In this document: positions 6,300 to 13,352 of the stretch, in pieces
Layout of the letters: the number at the start of each line of letters is the position of its first letter
Numbering within the stretch: position 1 is the stretch's first letter
Source: Bacillota bacterium
GTDB lineage: Bacteria; Bacillota; Clostridia; Christensenellales; CAG-138
Reading direction: 5' to 3'
Assembly (NCBI GenBank): GCA_023426265.1
Contig: JAFABA010000159.1
Coordinates: 1 to 29,098, forward strand
Length of the DNA stretch: 29,098 nt
Made by a program: the position numbers and the translations under genes
The notes under the pieces: generated by a model
Seen by the model: only the letters and a program-made list of their open reading frames with translations
What the model was told of the DNA's origin: nothing
Databases searched by the model: none

Positions 6300-7415
6300 A
6301 TGGCCATCAACCGGGAGCGTTTGCTCGGCGCGTTTGCCGGGCTTGTTTCTATAGACAGCCCGTCGCTGTTCGAAAAGGAGACGGCCGCGTATCTCGCGGA
6401 ACGCCTTCTCAAGCTAGGCTTTACAGTTGCGCAGGATGACGCCGGGGAAAAGATCAACGGCAACTGCGGGAACCTGTACGGATATCTGGAGGGCAGCCTA
6501 GAGTACCCGCCGCTGCTTCTGTGCGCGCATATGGATACCGTGGAGCCGTGCCGCAACAAGCGCGCCGTGTTCCATGAGGACGGGAAGATCACAAGCGCCG
6601 GGGATACCATACTGGGCGCGGACGACTGTGCGGGGATCGCCGCCATATTGGAAGCGATGGAAAGCATAAAGGAATCGGGCGTTTCCCACCGCCCCATCGA
6701 GGTGCTCTTTACCGTGGCGGAGGAAATATATGCCTGCGGCGCCGCGAATATCGAGTATTCACTTCTTAACTCCAAAGAAGTCTACGTGCTGGATTTGGTT
6801 GGCCCCGTGGGAAACGCCGCCTACAAGGCGCCCACCATACTGCTGTTTACCGCAAACATTACGGGCAGGGCCGCGCACGCCGGGTTTGAGCCGGAAAAAG
6901 GCGTGCACGCCATACAAGCGGCTGCCCGTGCGATAGCAAGCCTGCAAATGGGCCGATTGGACGGGGAAACCACCCTGAACATCGGGTTTATCGGGGGCGG
7001 CACGGTCACCAATATCGTGCCGGAAAGCTGCACGGTGCGCGGGGAAATCCGGAGCTATGCGCATGAAAAGGCGCTCGACGCGTTGCGGTCGGTGAAACAG
7101 GTGTTTTTACAGGAAGCGCAGAGCATAGGCGCAGCGCTTCATTTTGAAGAACGTCTGGGCTGCCGGGCATATGAAACGGCGCTTGACCATCCGGTGACGA
7201 CCCGTTACCAGAAAGCTTGCAAAGCGCTGGGGCTTGCGGGAGGCTTGGAAGCGACGTTCGGCGGGAGCGACAACAATTATCTTTCCCAAAACGGTCTAAA
7301 CGGGCTGGTGCTTGCCACCGCCATGAATCGCTGCCACTCGAAAGAGGAATATACCACCGCGGAGGAGCTATGCAACATCGCATCGCTCGTGCAGGCGATT
7401 TTGCTTGAAGCGTAA
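6300..7415 (+). CDS. M20-family metallopeptidase (peptidase T-like)
   Basis: Zinc-dependent aminopeptidase or acyl-amino-acid hydrolase, cytoplasmic (no signal peptide). The 371-aa product has M20 motifs in order: AHMDTV (His77, Asp79), GADDCAG (Asp108, bridging), AEEIYACG (Glu141 catalytic, Glu142), LDLVG (Asp165) and NRCHSKEEY (His346). The dimerisation domain spans about 178-290 and contains NITGRAAHAG. Sequence style is closest to PepT-like tripeptidases; the substrate cannot be deduced. The start at 6300 has GGGAG upstream; an in-frame extension to 6165 would run back through the promoter. The C39-like gene follows after 11 nt, so the two are co-transcribed. Confidence 0.92.
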   Translation: MAINRERLLGAFAGLVSIDSPSLFEKETAAYLAERLLKLGFTVAQDDAGEKINGNCGNLYGYLEGSLEYPPLLLCAHMDTVEPCRNKRAVFHEDGKITSAGDTILGADDCAGIAAILEAMESIKESGVSHRPIEVLFTVAEEIYACGAANIEYSLLNSKEVYVLDLVGPVGNAAYKAPTILLFTANITGRAAHAGFEPEKGVHAIQAAARAIASLQMGRLDGETTLNIGFIGGGTVTNIVPESCTVRGEIRSYAHEKALDALRSVKQVFLQEAQSIGAALHFEERLGCRAYETALDHPVTTRYQKACKALGLAGGLEATFGGSDNNYLSQNGLNGLVLATAMNRCHSKEEYTTAEELCNIASLVQAILLEA

Positions 7416-7426
7416 GGAGCCGGAGG

Positions 7427-8047
7427 ATGAAGAACCCGCTCAGCTATCAGATAACGGAATACGACTGCGGGCCCACCACCGTGATGAACGCCGTGAGCTT
7501 CCTGTTCAGGCGGGAAGAGATCCAGCCGGATATCATCAAGCACATCATGCTCTATACGCTCGACGGCTACAATGAAAAGGGGGAAAGCGGAAAAAACGGC
7601 ACCACCGGCATGGCCATGCGGTTTTTATGCGGCTGGCTCAACCATTTCGGCAAGGTGATGAAATTCCCCATCCATTGCGAGGAATTGACGAGCGGGGAAG
7701 TGTTCGTGGCCCAAAACAGCAGGCTGGTGGCGGGGCTGCAGCAAAACGGCGCCGCAATCGTGCGCTTGCGGTACGGCTGCTGGCATTATGTGCTGTTTAC
7801 GGGCGCGGATGAGGAGTACATTTACCTGTTTGATCCGTATTACAGGAAACAGCCGTTTAAGCAGAAGGATATCAAAATCATTTTGGACGCGCCCGCAAAA
7901 TGGAACCGCAGGGTGCCGTATGCATATTTCAACAGCGAAGAAAACGGCCCGTACGCGCTTGGCCCCAAAGAAGCACGGGAGGCGACGTTGCTGTTCAATA
8001 CCACGACCAGAAAGACGACGGGAGATACCATAGAGTATTTCATCTGA
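7427..8047 (+). CDS. Papain-like C39-type cysteine peptidase family protein
   Basis: The 206-aa soluble protein has the outline of a C39-like papain fold: YDCGPTTVM with nucleophile candidate Cys14, CWHYVLFTG with His120, and LFDPYY with Asp136 completing a triad. There is no transporter domain and no obvious signal peptide, so it is not a bacteriocin exporter; stand-alone C39-like proteins act as cytoplasmic or secreted peptidases or are uncharacterised. GGAG lies before the ATG and the M20 peptidase ends 11 nt upstream, suggesting both act on related peptide substrates. Substrate and peptidase activity are inferred. Confidence 0.75.
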   Translation: MKNPLSYQITEYDCGPTTVMNAVSFLFRREEIQPDIIKHIMLYTLDGYNEKGESGKNGTTGMAMRFLCGWLNHFGKVMKFPIHCEELTSGEVFVAQNSRLVAGLQQNGAAIVRLRYGCWHYVLFTGADEEYIYLFDPYYRKQPFKQKDIKIILDAPAKWNRRVPYAYFNSEENGPYALGPKEAREATLLFNTTTRKTTGDTIEYFI

Positions 8048-8235
8048 TGCGGGCGTATTGCGCGCGGGAGCGTAAGTCTTACTACCTGCTTCCCTTACGT
8101 GAATCGTGCAGAAACGATAGAAACGGAATTGGGCAACCTTTTGCTTTGCTGTACCAAAAGCAATGACAGTTTGCTTGTTTGACGCGGTGCGTACGTTTCC
8201 TTACAATGGAAGAAAAAACGCAGGGGGGCTCGACA

Positions 8236-8820
8236 TTGCAGTATACGGTGAAGCCTTTATCTCCTGAACTTGCCCAAACGTTTCTGGCCTACTTTGATCA
8301 ATTGGATTTCTGCCATGCGCCGGATTGGGCGGCCTGCTACTGCCGGTTTTATCATACGGATTGCTCGGGCGAAGAGTGGGAGGCGCGTACGGGGGAACAG
8401 AACCGGGCGGAAGCAGTTGAAAGTATCAAAAGCGGCGATATGAAGGGCTACCTCGCATTTGACGGGGAGCGCTGCATCGGCTGGTGCAACGCCAACGACA
8501 TCCGGGCGTTTGTCCGGCTCTTTGCGGATGTGGAGCCGTATGTGCAGGGAAAAAAGACAGGCTGTACCGTCTGCTATGTGATTGACCCGGCCTACCGCAG
8601 CAAGGGCGTGGCGCGCAGCTTATTGAAAGCGGCGGTGGAAGGCTTCAAAAGGGACGGCTTTGAAGCCGCCTTGGCTCTGCCTGTGGAAAGCCAACCCGGA
8701 ATAAACCGATATCGGGGGACGTTCAACATGTACCGTGAGCTTGGGTTTGCGGAGATCGGGCGGGACGGAGACGCCGTGGTTATGCGGCTTGATTTGATAC
8801 CGTACAGTGCGGAGCGATAG
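8236..8820 (+). CDS. GNAT-family N-acetyltransferase
   Basis: Acetyl-CoA-dependent acyltransferase of unknown acceptor. I start at TTG 8236 because AGGGGGG lies 8 nt upstream; ATG 8206 in the same frame has no site. The 194-aa product begins (M)QYTVKPLSPELAQTFLAYFD. It has a cysteine- and aromatic-rich stretch (WAACYCRFYHTDC) typical of one GNAT subgroup, then GYLAFDGERCIGWCNAND, VCYVIDPAYRSKGVARSLL (acetyl-CoA pyrophosphate loop RxxGxA) and a C-terminal YRELGFAEIGR. It is separated from the C39 gene by about 190 bp without a clear promoter or strong terminator. The stop lies 1 nt before the CPBP protein start, so the two are translationally linked. Confidence 0.88.
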   Translation: MQYTVKPLSPELAQTFLAYFDQLDFCHAPDWAACYCRFYHTDCSGEEWEARTGEQNRAEAVESIKSGDMKGYLAFDGERCIGWCNANDIRAFVRLFADVEPYVQGKKTGCTVCYVIDPAYRSKGVARSLLKAAVEGFKRDGFEAALALPVESQPGINRYRGTFNMYRELGFAEIGRDGDAVVMRLDLIPYSAER

Positions 8821-8821
8821 G

Positions 8822-9496
8822 ATGAAGGCGAAAACCGGTCTGATTGTTGAAACCGCAGTTGCGTTGCTGCTTAGCTTCCTGATTGCCATAGGGTTTGTTC
8901 TGTTGACGCCCGTGGTCTTTGTACCCTCCGTTTCCGTGCCGTGGAAGATTTTATTTGAGCTTTTACCCTACCTTCTTCTAATGGGCATGGCGCTGCTGCT
9001 GTGTAAAACCGGCGGCAGGTTGTCTGCGTCCGGGTTGGAATTCTCCTGGAAGCCATTCGGGAAGCAACTGGCCACGGCGCTTATTCTGTTTCTGATCACC
9101 ATTTCTCTTGTACTGCTGCCGCTGTTGTTTGGCGCAAAACCATCCGATGTGCTGGGCACAAAAATAAGGACCCCGCTTCTGCTCATTTATTATATGATAA
9201 AGGCGCTTCTCGTGGTGGGCCTGGGGGAGGAACTGCTATGGCGGGGCTATTTTTACGGGCGGCTGCGGGAAATCACGGGTTCTCCAATATGGGCAGTGAT
9301 AATTTCTTCCGTATTCTTCGGGCTGTGGCATTATCCGATCGGGCAGAATTTCCTGCAGGTGATCGTGACGGCGCTGCTTGGATTTCTTTATGGGGTTGCC
9401 CGACTGAAGGTGCGCGGCTGCTCTACGCTCTCAACCGGCCTTGCGCACGGCCTGCATGACGCCGTTCTCCTTGCGCTGGGGCATCTTTTGCTGTAA
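8822..9496 (+). CDS. CPBP-family intramembrane metalloprotease (CAAX/Abi type)
   Basis: Polytopic membrane protein of 224 aa with about six to seven hydrophobic segments. Glutamate-type intramembrane protease motifs are present: GEELLWRG (Glu136, Glu137, Arg141), FFGLWHYP (His170) and LAHGLHDA (His209, His212). Family members process prenylated proteins in eukaryotes; bacterial ones are linked to bacteriocin immunity or are uncharacterised. The ATG at 8822 has GGAG in the tail of the preceding gene. No bacteriocin gene is visible, so an immunity role has no local support. Confidence 0.9.
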   Translation: MKAKTGLIVETAVALLLSFLIAIGFVLLTPVVFVPSVSVPWKILFELLPYLLLMGMALLLCKTGGRLSASGLEFSWKPFGKQLATALILFLITISLVLLPLLFGAKPSDVLGTKIRTPLLLIYYMIKALLVVGLGEELLWRGYFYGRLREITGSPIWAVIISSVFFGLWHYPIGQNFLQVIVTALLGFLYGVARLKVRGCSTLSTGLAHGLHDAVLLALGHLLL

Positions 9497-9539
9497 AATA
9501 CAGGAAACGGGGCTTGGAAATACGGCAGGGAGGTTTGGA

Positions 9540-10124
9540 ATGAAACCCGTTAAGAAACGGATCTGGGTTTTCGCCGCGCTGTTTTTCGCAATCGTTGCGC
9601 TGACTGCGCTTCTGCTGCACTTGAACCGCAGGCCGGAGCCGGTGGTTACTGTTTTTCTGACCAAACTTTATACGGTGGAAGATCCGGCGGTTGTAAGCGA
9701 GCTATATGAAAAAGTAGAATTAGAAATACAACGGAAAATGGAACCGGGCGGTGCACAAGGCGTTGTTGCATTGAAAGAGGGCGAAGATGCTTTGTATTTG
9801 CATTACTCCATGCGGTATGGTTCCTTATGTACCAAAGAAGGCTTTGAAAAAATGGTTGCAAACCGCTTTTTTGCCGCATGCGAACAGGCCGCTACGCGCC
9901 AGAACTGGAAGCTTCAGGGGGGAATACCCATACTGGACCAACATACAGAAAATCAGTTCGGGTATAGCATAGACGTAACGGTGACAAATCTTGAAACGGG
10001 TGAGAGGAAGACGGTTGCGCAGCAGGGCACGATACTTGTAAAAAAGACGCTTCTGGGCTATAAAATTGAAGCGATTCAGATGCAATCCACCGATCTTGTG
10101 GACCCGCAGCCCGAACTGTTTTAG
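9540..10124 (+). CDS. Hypothetical membrane-anchored protein
   Basis: I do not recognise a family. The 194-aa product starts at ATG 9540 behind GGGAGG; an in-frame reading from 9441 would overlap the CPBP gene. It begins MKPVKKRIW, then one hydrophobic segment at about residues 9-26, so it is a single-pass protein with an extracytoplasmic domain of about 165 residues. That domain is alpha/beta in character and ends in KTLLGYKIEAIQMQ, a style seen in NTF2-like or DUF4829-like secreted domains, but I cannot assign it. Last gene of a three-gene run; a bidirectional terminator follows. Confidence 0.8.
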   Translation: MKPVKKRIWVFAALFFAIVALTALLLHLNRRPEPVVTVFLTKLYTVEDPAVVSELYEKVELEIQRKMEPGGAQGVVALKEGEDALYLHYSMRYGSLCTKEGFEKMVANRFFAACEQAATRQNWKLQGGIPILDQHTENQFGYSIDVTVTNLETGERKTVAQQGTILVKKTLLGYKIEAIQMQSTDLVDPQPELF

Positions 10125-10157
10125 ACAGGATACTTTGTTGCGGCAATCGTAACATAC

Positions 10158-10184
10158 AAAACGGACGGTAAAACCGCCCGTTTT
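10158..10184. terminator. Bidirectional terminator between the membrane protein gene and spoVT
   Basis: AAAACGGACGGT (10158-10169), AAA loop, ACCGCCCGTTTT (10173-10184) with one A-C mismatch. There are T-rich ends on both strands, and it lies between convergent genes. Confidence 0.8.
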
Positions 10185-10191
10185 ATATTTG

Positions 10192-10749
10192 CTACTGTTC
10201 CATTTGTTTGCCGATAAAGCTTGCGGCCGTCTCGGCAACCTTTAACTCCATTGGTCCCATCACGACGTCCGGCTCGCGGGAGAGAAGCATGACGGCGCCA
10301 ATGGCGTCGCCCTCCGCCAGTATGGGAACGATGACTTGCGCCCGGTAGGGGTGGTTTTCCTCATCGCCTTCGGTGATAGCGAGCAGTTCCTCGCCTTTGG
10401 CGGCGGAGCGCATCACCTTGGTGCGCGCCTGCATCACCTGCTCCACGTCCTCGTGGATGGCCTTTTCCAAAAGCTCGCGCCTGCTGCCGCCTGCGACGGT
10501 AATGATAACGTCCTTGTCGCAGATCGCCGAGATATGCCCGAGGTTTTGGTGCATGGCTACCGCGTATTCGCGGGAAAAATCATTCAGTTCGCCAATGGGC
10601 GAATACTTCTTGAGTATGACTTCCCCTTCGCGGTCGGTAAAAATTTCCAGCGGATCGCCCTCTCTGATCCGCAGGGTTCTGCGGATTTCTTTGGGGATCA
10701 CAACGCGCCCGAGTTCGTCGATGCGCCTAACAATGCCTGTCGCTTTCAA
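10192..10749 (-). CDS. spoVT: Stage V sporulation protein T, AbrB-type regulator
   Basis: Forespore transcription regulator that, in Bacillus, modulates sigma-G-dependent genes. The 185-aa protein has an N-terminal swapped-hairpin AbrB DNA-binding domain (ATGIVRRIDELGRVVIPKEIRRTLRI, residues 3-28) and a C-terminal GAF-like domain (about 55-183) ending in ETAASFIGKQMEQ, matching the usual length of about 178. The start is at 10749 with AGGAGG upstream. It is monocistronic: it converges with the gene on its left and is followed by a shared terminator. Its upstream region has a sigma-G/F-like promoter and an imperfect duplicate of the leader. Its presence shows the organism is from an endospore-forming lineage. 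Confidence 0.96.
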   Translation of the reverse strand: MKATGIVRRIDELGRVVIPKEIRRTLRIREGDPLEIFTDREGEVILKKYSPIGELNDFSREYAVAMHQNLGHISAICDKDVIITVAGGSRRELLEKAIHEDVEQVMQARTKVMRSAAKGEELLAITEGDEENHPYRAQVIVPILAEGDAIGAVMLLSREPDVVMGPMELKVAETAASFIGKQMEQ

Positions 10750-10850
10750 ATGGATGCCCTCCTGTGCCCTGTGTTTTTGGATGCAGGAGTAGTATTTGTC
10801 GCTTTATGGGTTTTATGCGGACGATCAACAAGACTGAAAAAAATGAACAG
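10742..10850 (-). repeat. spoVT leader, copy A of an imperfect direct repeat
   Basis: Runs from the first spoVT codons through the ribosome binding site and promoter. The block including TTTTTGGATGCAG and ATGCGGACGATCAA recurs about 167 bp away as TTTTTTGGATGCAG and ATACGGACAATCAA in the same orientation. Confidence 0.65.
10790..10818 (-). promoter_or_regulatory. Candidate sigma-G/sigma-F promoter of spoVT
   Basis: Read on the minus strand: GCATA (10814-10818), 17 nt, AATACTA (10790-10796). This fits the forespore pattern GYATR with a CATACTA-like -10 in all but one base. It lies about 40 nt upstream of the start codon. In the duplicate leader the -35 is kept as GTATG (10977-10981) while the -10 reads AATCCCA. 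Confidence 0.45.
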
Positions 10851-10908
10851 AACCGAATGTTCATGGGTTGGTCAATGCGTGCTCATAAGGTGTATTTTTA
10901 TGAATGCT

Positions 10909-11010
10909 GCCTTTAAACGGATGCTCGCCTGTGTCCCATATTTTTTGGATGCAGAAGTGGGATTGGCGCTATGGGTCATACGGACAATCAAGAACTGAAG
11001 AACTCAGCAG
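10909..11010 (-). repeat. Diverged second copy of the spoVT leader (copy B)
   Basis: About 70% similar to 10742-10850 with small gaps. It includes a vestige of the sequence around the spoVT start (TTTAAAGGC for TTGAAAGCG), but no AbrB-like coding sequence follows. No gene is visible between 10750 and 11209. Confidence 0.6.
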
Positions 11011-11107
11011 AAAAATAAATGAGGGTTATAAAAAATATGCGGGGAATCCTATGCTCCATACCGTCCGAGAGATACCAATGCGATATCGCTCATTGAGGCC
11101 GGTCAGA

Positions 11108-11136
11108 TTGCATTTAAATAACAATGGGGGTATAAT
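11108..11136 (+). promoter_or_regulatory. Sigma-A promoter of the HxlR-type regulator gene
   Basis: TTGCAT (11108-11113), 17 nt, TATAAT (11131-11136). The perfect -10 and ideal spacing make this strong. About 20 bp downstream of the -10 lies TTACCTATAAATGT (11157-11170), which resembles the repeats before the ABC operon and could be an autoregulatory site. Confidence 0.65.
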
Positions 11137-11209
11137 AAAGGCGACATATCTCACTTTTACCTATAAATGTTATGTTACTGCTCGGATAGAAAAGAGGGGG
11201 TAATTCAAT

Positions 11210-11608
11210 ATGGTTGTCACGCTCAGAGAAGATTTGCAGAAGCGCCTGCTCAACGGTGAGTTTAACTGCGAAAAGGAATTGACCCTTTCGCTCATCAGCG
11301 GGAAATGGAAAATCGTTATTTTGTGGCATCTCGGGCATGAAGGACCTCATCGCTACGGCCGGCTGTTCCGTTTGTTCAAGAATATCAGCAACCGCATACT
11401 GACCAAGCAGCTAAGGGAACTCGAGCAGGACGGCATCATCGACCGGATCATTTATGAAGAAAATCCCCCTAAGGTGGAATATTTTATGACCGAGCGCGGC
11501 ATGACGCTGCTGCCCATCGTGGATTTGATGTTCGACTGGGGGAAGGTCAACATGGCTTACTATGCGGATTTGGCGCAAAAGAACCGCCAGCAGAAACTCA
11601 ATGCGTAG
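11210..11608 (+). CDS. HxlR-family winged-helix transcription regulator
   Basis: DNA-binding regulator of 132 aa, single domain. HxlR-type features: an N-terminal cysteine region (FNCEKELTLSLISGKWKIVILWHL, residues 18-41), then RYGRLFRLFKNISNRILTKQLRELEQDGIIDRIIY (helix-turn-helix and wing) and KVEYFMTERGMTLLPIVD. Cys19 is at the position where some relatives sense electrophiles or redox, so aldehyde sensing is possible. The ATG at 11210 has AGAGGGGG upstream. It ends in its own terminator and lies immediately upstream of a sugar ABC/aldehyde dehydrogenase operon that it probably controls. Target and effector are inferred. Confidence 0.93.
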   Translation: MVVTLREDLQKRLLNGEFNCEKELTLSLISGKWKIVILWHLGHEGPHRYGRLFRLFKNISNRILTKQLRELEQDGIIDRIIYEENPPKVEYFMTERGMTLLPIVDLMFDWGKVNMAYYADLAQKNRQQKLNA

Positions 11609-11638
11609 AAGCCGGACAAGCGTTGCTTCTTTTACAAG

Positions 11639-11661
11639 CGGTGCTTCATGCACCGTTTTTT
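11639..11661 (+). terminator. Rho-independent terminator after the HxlR-type gene
   Basis: CGGTGC (11639-11644), loop TTCAT, GCACCG (11650-11655), then six T. It separates the regulator from the ABC operon. Confidence 0.88.
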
Positions 11662-11691
11662 CATGCCGTTATTCCGGGCCGTAAGCTGCTC

Positions 11692-11732
11692 CGGTTACAC
11701 AAATGTAAGTATCGGTTACATAAATGTGCGTA
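11692..11732 (+). promoter_or_regulatory. Tandem operator-like repeats upstream of the ABC operon
   Basis: Two 20-bp direct repeats, 11692-11711 and 11713-11732, share CGGTTACA-AAATGT--GTA, matching at 17 of 20 positions. Their 21-bp period is two helical turns. The first also contains the dyad TTACA-CAAA-TGTAA. They end directly before the -35 element of the operon promoter. Binding by the neighbouring HxlR-type protein is inferred. Confidence 0.6.
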
Positions 11733-11733
11733 C

Positions 11734-11762
11734 TTTACGCAGGATTCATCCTATTTTATAAT
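11734..11762 (+). promoter_or_regulatory. Sigma-A promoter of the sugar ABC operon
   Basis: TTTACG (11734-11739), 17 nt, TATAAT (11757-11762). The perfect -10 with a weak -35, directly abutting the tandem repeats, suits an activated promoter. It lies 85 nt upstream of the first gene. Confidence 0.6.
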
Positions 11763-11846
11763 TCAGCCATACTGATATTTACATAATTGCTAACCACCTG
11801 TCTCACAGGAACGCCTTATTCCATTTCACTGGCGGAGGACATCCAA

Positions 11847-13352
11847 TTGAACGAAGAATACCGGGTAAAGATGCTTGGAATTAAAAAATCCTTTGCGGGC
11901 GTGAAAGCGCTCAAAGGGGTGGACTTTTTGCTGCGCCCGAGTGAAATCCATGCGCTGGTCGGCGAAAACGGCGCGGGGAAATCCACCCTTATGAAAATAC
12001 TTTCCGGCGCCTATACACTGGATGCGGGCGAGATCGTAATTGACGGCGTGCCCGTTACAATCGGAACGCCCTGGCGGGGTAAGGAACTGGGCATCGGCAC
12101 CGTCTACCAGGAGTTCGAGCTTGCGGGGGACCTGACGGTCGCCGAGAACATCTTTATAGACAGAATTGGGAAACGAGGCATCGTACATTGGAAGCGCCTG
12201 TTTGCGGACGCGGCCGGGATGATGGAGAAGCTCGGCTTCGATATCGATGTAAAGGGCCTTGTCAAGGATCTGAGCGTCGCATACAAGCAGGTCGTGGAGA
12301 TCGCTAAAGTGCTCTCTTCCAACGCGAATATCCTCATACTGGATGAACCGACCGCCGTGCTGACCCCAAACGAAACGGAAAAGCTGTTTTTTACCCTCGA
12401 CAGCCTGAAGGAAAGCGGAGTCAGCGTCGTATACATCTCCCACCGGCTGGAAGAGGTCTTTTCCATAGCGGATTCCGTTACCGTCATGCGCGACGGCGAG
12501 GTGACGGGCGGCGGCTCCATCGCGAACTTCCGGGTGGACGATATTGTGGAACTGATGATAGGCCGCAAGCTCTCCACCATGTATCCTGTACGCAGTGTGG
12601 AGCGGGGGGAAGAACTTCTAAGAGTGGAGCGGCTTACCGGCGATGTGTTCCGGGATATCAGCTTCACCCTGCATCAGGGGGAAATATTGGGCATCTTTGG
12701 GCTGGTGGGCAGCGGGCGCACGGAAATTGCGCGCGCCATTTATGGGGCCGATCCCACTAAAGGCGGCAAGGTCTTTATCGGCAAGCGGGAGGCGCATAAC
12801 CGTTCCCCCTATCAGGGAAAACGTAACGGCATCGCCCTGATTCCCGAAAACCGCAAGGAACAGGGCTTGGTGCTGAATATGCCCATCAAATGGAACGCCA
12901 CGATGCCTGCCATCAAAAAAGTAGAGGGTCCGCTGGGTGTGATCGATCGCAAAAAGGAAAGCGCCGTGGTGACCGAACTGGTGGCGAAGCTGAATGTAAA
13001 GACAAACAGCATAGACAACTTGGTGCAGAACCTGAGCGGCGGAAATCAGCAAAAGGTCGTTATCGCAAAGTGGTTTAATACGAGCGCGAACATCATTATC
13101 ATGGACGAACCCACGCGCGGGGTGGATGTCGGCGCCAAGGTGGAGATCTATTCCATCATGAACGAGCTGGTGGCGAAAAAGGCGGGCATTTTGATGATCT
13201 CCTCGGAGTTGAACGAAATCTTGGGCATGTGCGACAGAGTCGTCGTAGTGGATAAGGGAGAAAAGAAGGGCGAGCTTGAAAAAGCGGAACTGTCCGAACT
13301 GAATATCATGAAACTGGTTGTTGGAGGCAAACGGAATGAACAAGCTCAATAG
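11847..13352 (+). CDS. Sugar ABC transporter ATP-binding protein, RbsA/MglA type (two ABC domains)
   Basis: Energises sugar uptake with the permease and binding lipoprotein encoded next. I start at TTG 11847 because GGAGG lies 8 nt upstream; this gives 501 aa, the RbsA length. Domain 1: Walker A GENGAGKST (39-47), signature LSVAYKQ, Walker B ILILDEPTAVL. Domain 2: the degenerate P-loop GLVGSGRTE characteristic of this carbohydrate family, signature LSGGNQQK, Walker B IIIMDEPTRGVDVG. The C-terminus overlaps the permease start by 17 nt, implying coupled translation. The exact sugar is not predictable; downstream enzymes suggest a sugar or sugar acid broken down through a 2-keto-3-deoxy intermediate. 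Confidence 0.93.
   Translation: MNEEYRVKMLGIKKSFAGVKALKGVDFLLRPSEIHALVGENGAGKSTLMKILSGAYTLDAGEIVIDGVPVTIGTPWRGKELGIGTVYQEFELAGDLTVAENIFIDRIGKRGIVHWKRLFADAAGMMEKLGFDIDVKGLVKDLSVAYKQVVEIAKVLSSNANILILDEPTAVLTPNETEKLFFTLDSLKESGVSVVYISHRLEEVFSIADSVTVMRDGEVTGGGSIANFRVDDIVELMIGRKLSTMYPVRSVERGEELLRVERLTGDVFRDISFTLHQGEILGIFGLVGSGRTEIARAIYGADPTKGGKVFIGKREAHNRSPYQGKRNGIALIPENRKEQGLVLNMPIKWNATMPAIKKVEGPLGVIDRKKESAVVTELVAKLNVKTNSIDNLVQNLSGGNQQKVVIAKWFNTSANIIIMDEPTRGVDVGAKVEIYSIMNELVAKKAGILMISSELNEILGMCDRVVVVDKGEKKGELEKAELSELNIMKLVVGGKRNEQAQ

Noticed and set aside
8141..8163. Possible terminator after the C39-like gene
   Set aside because: The TTGCTTT/AAAGCAA stem is only 7 bp, A/T-rich and without a T-tract.
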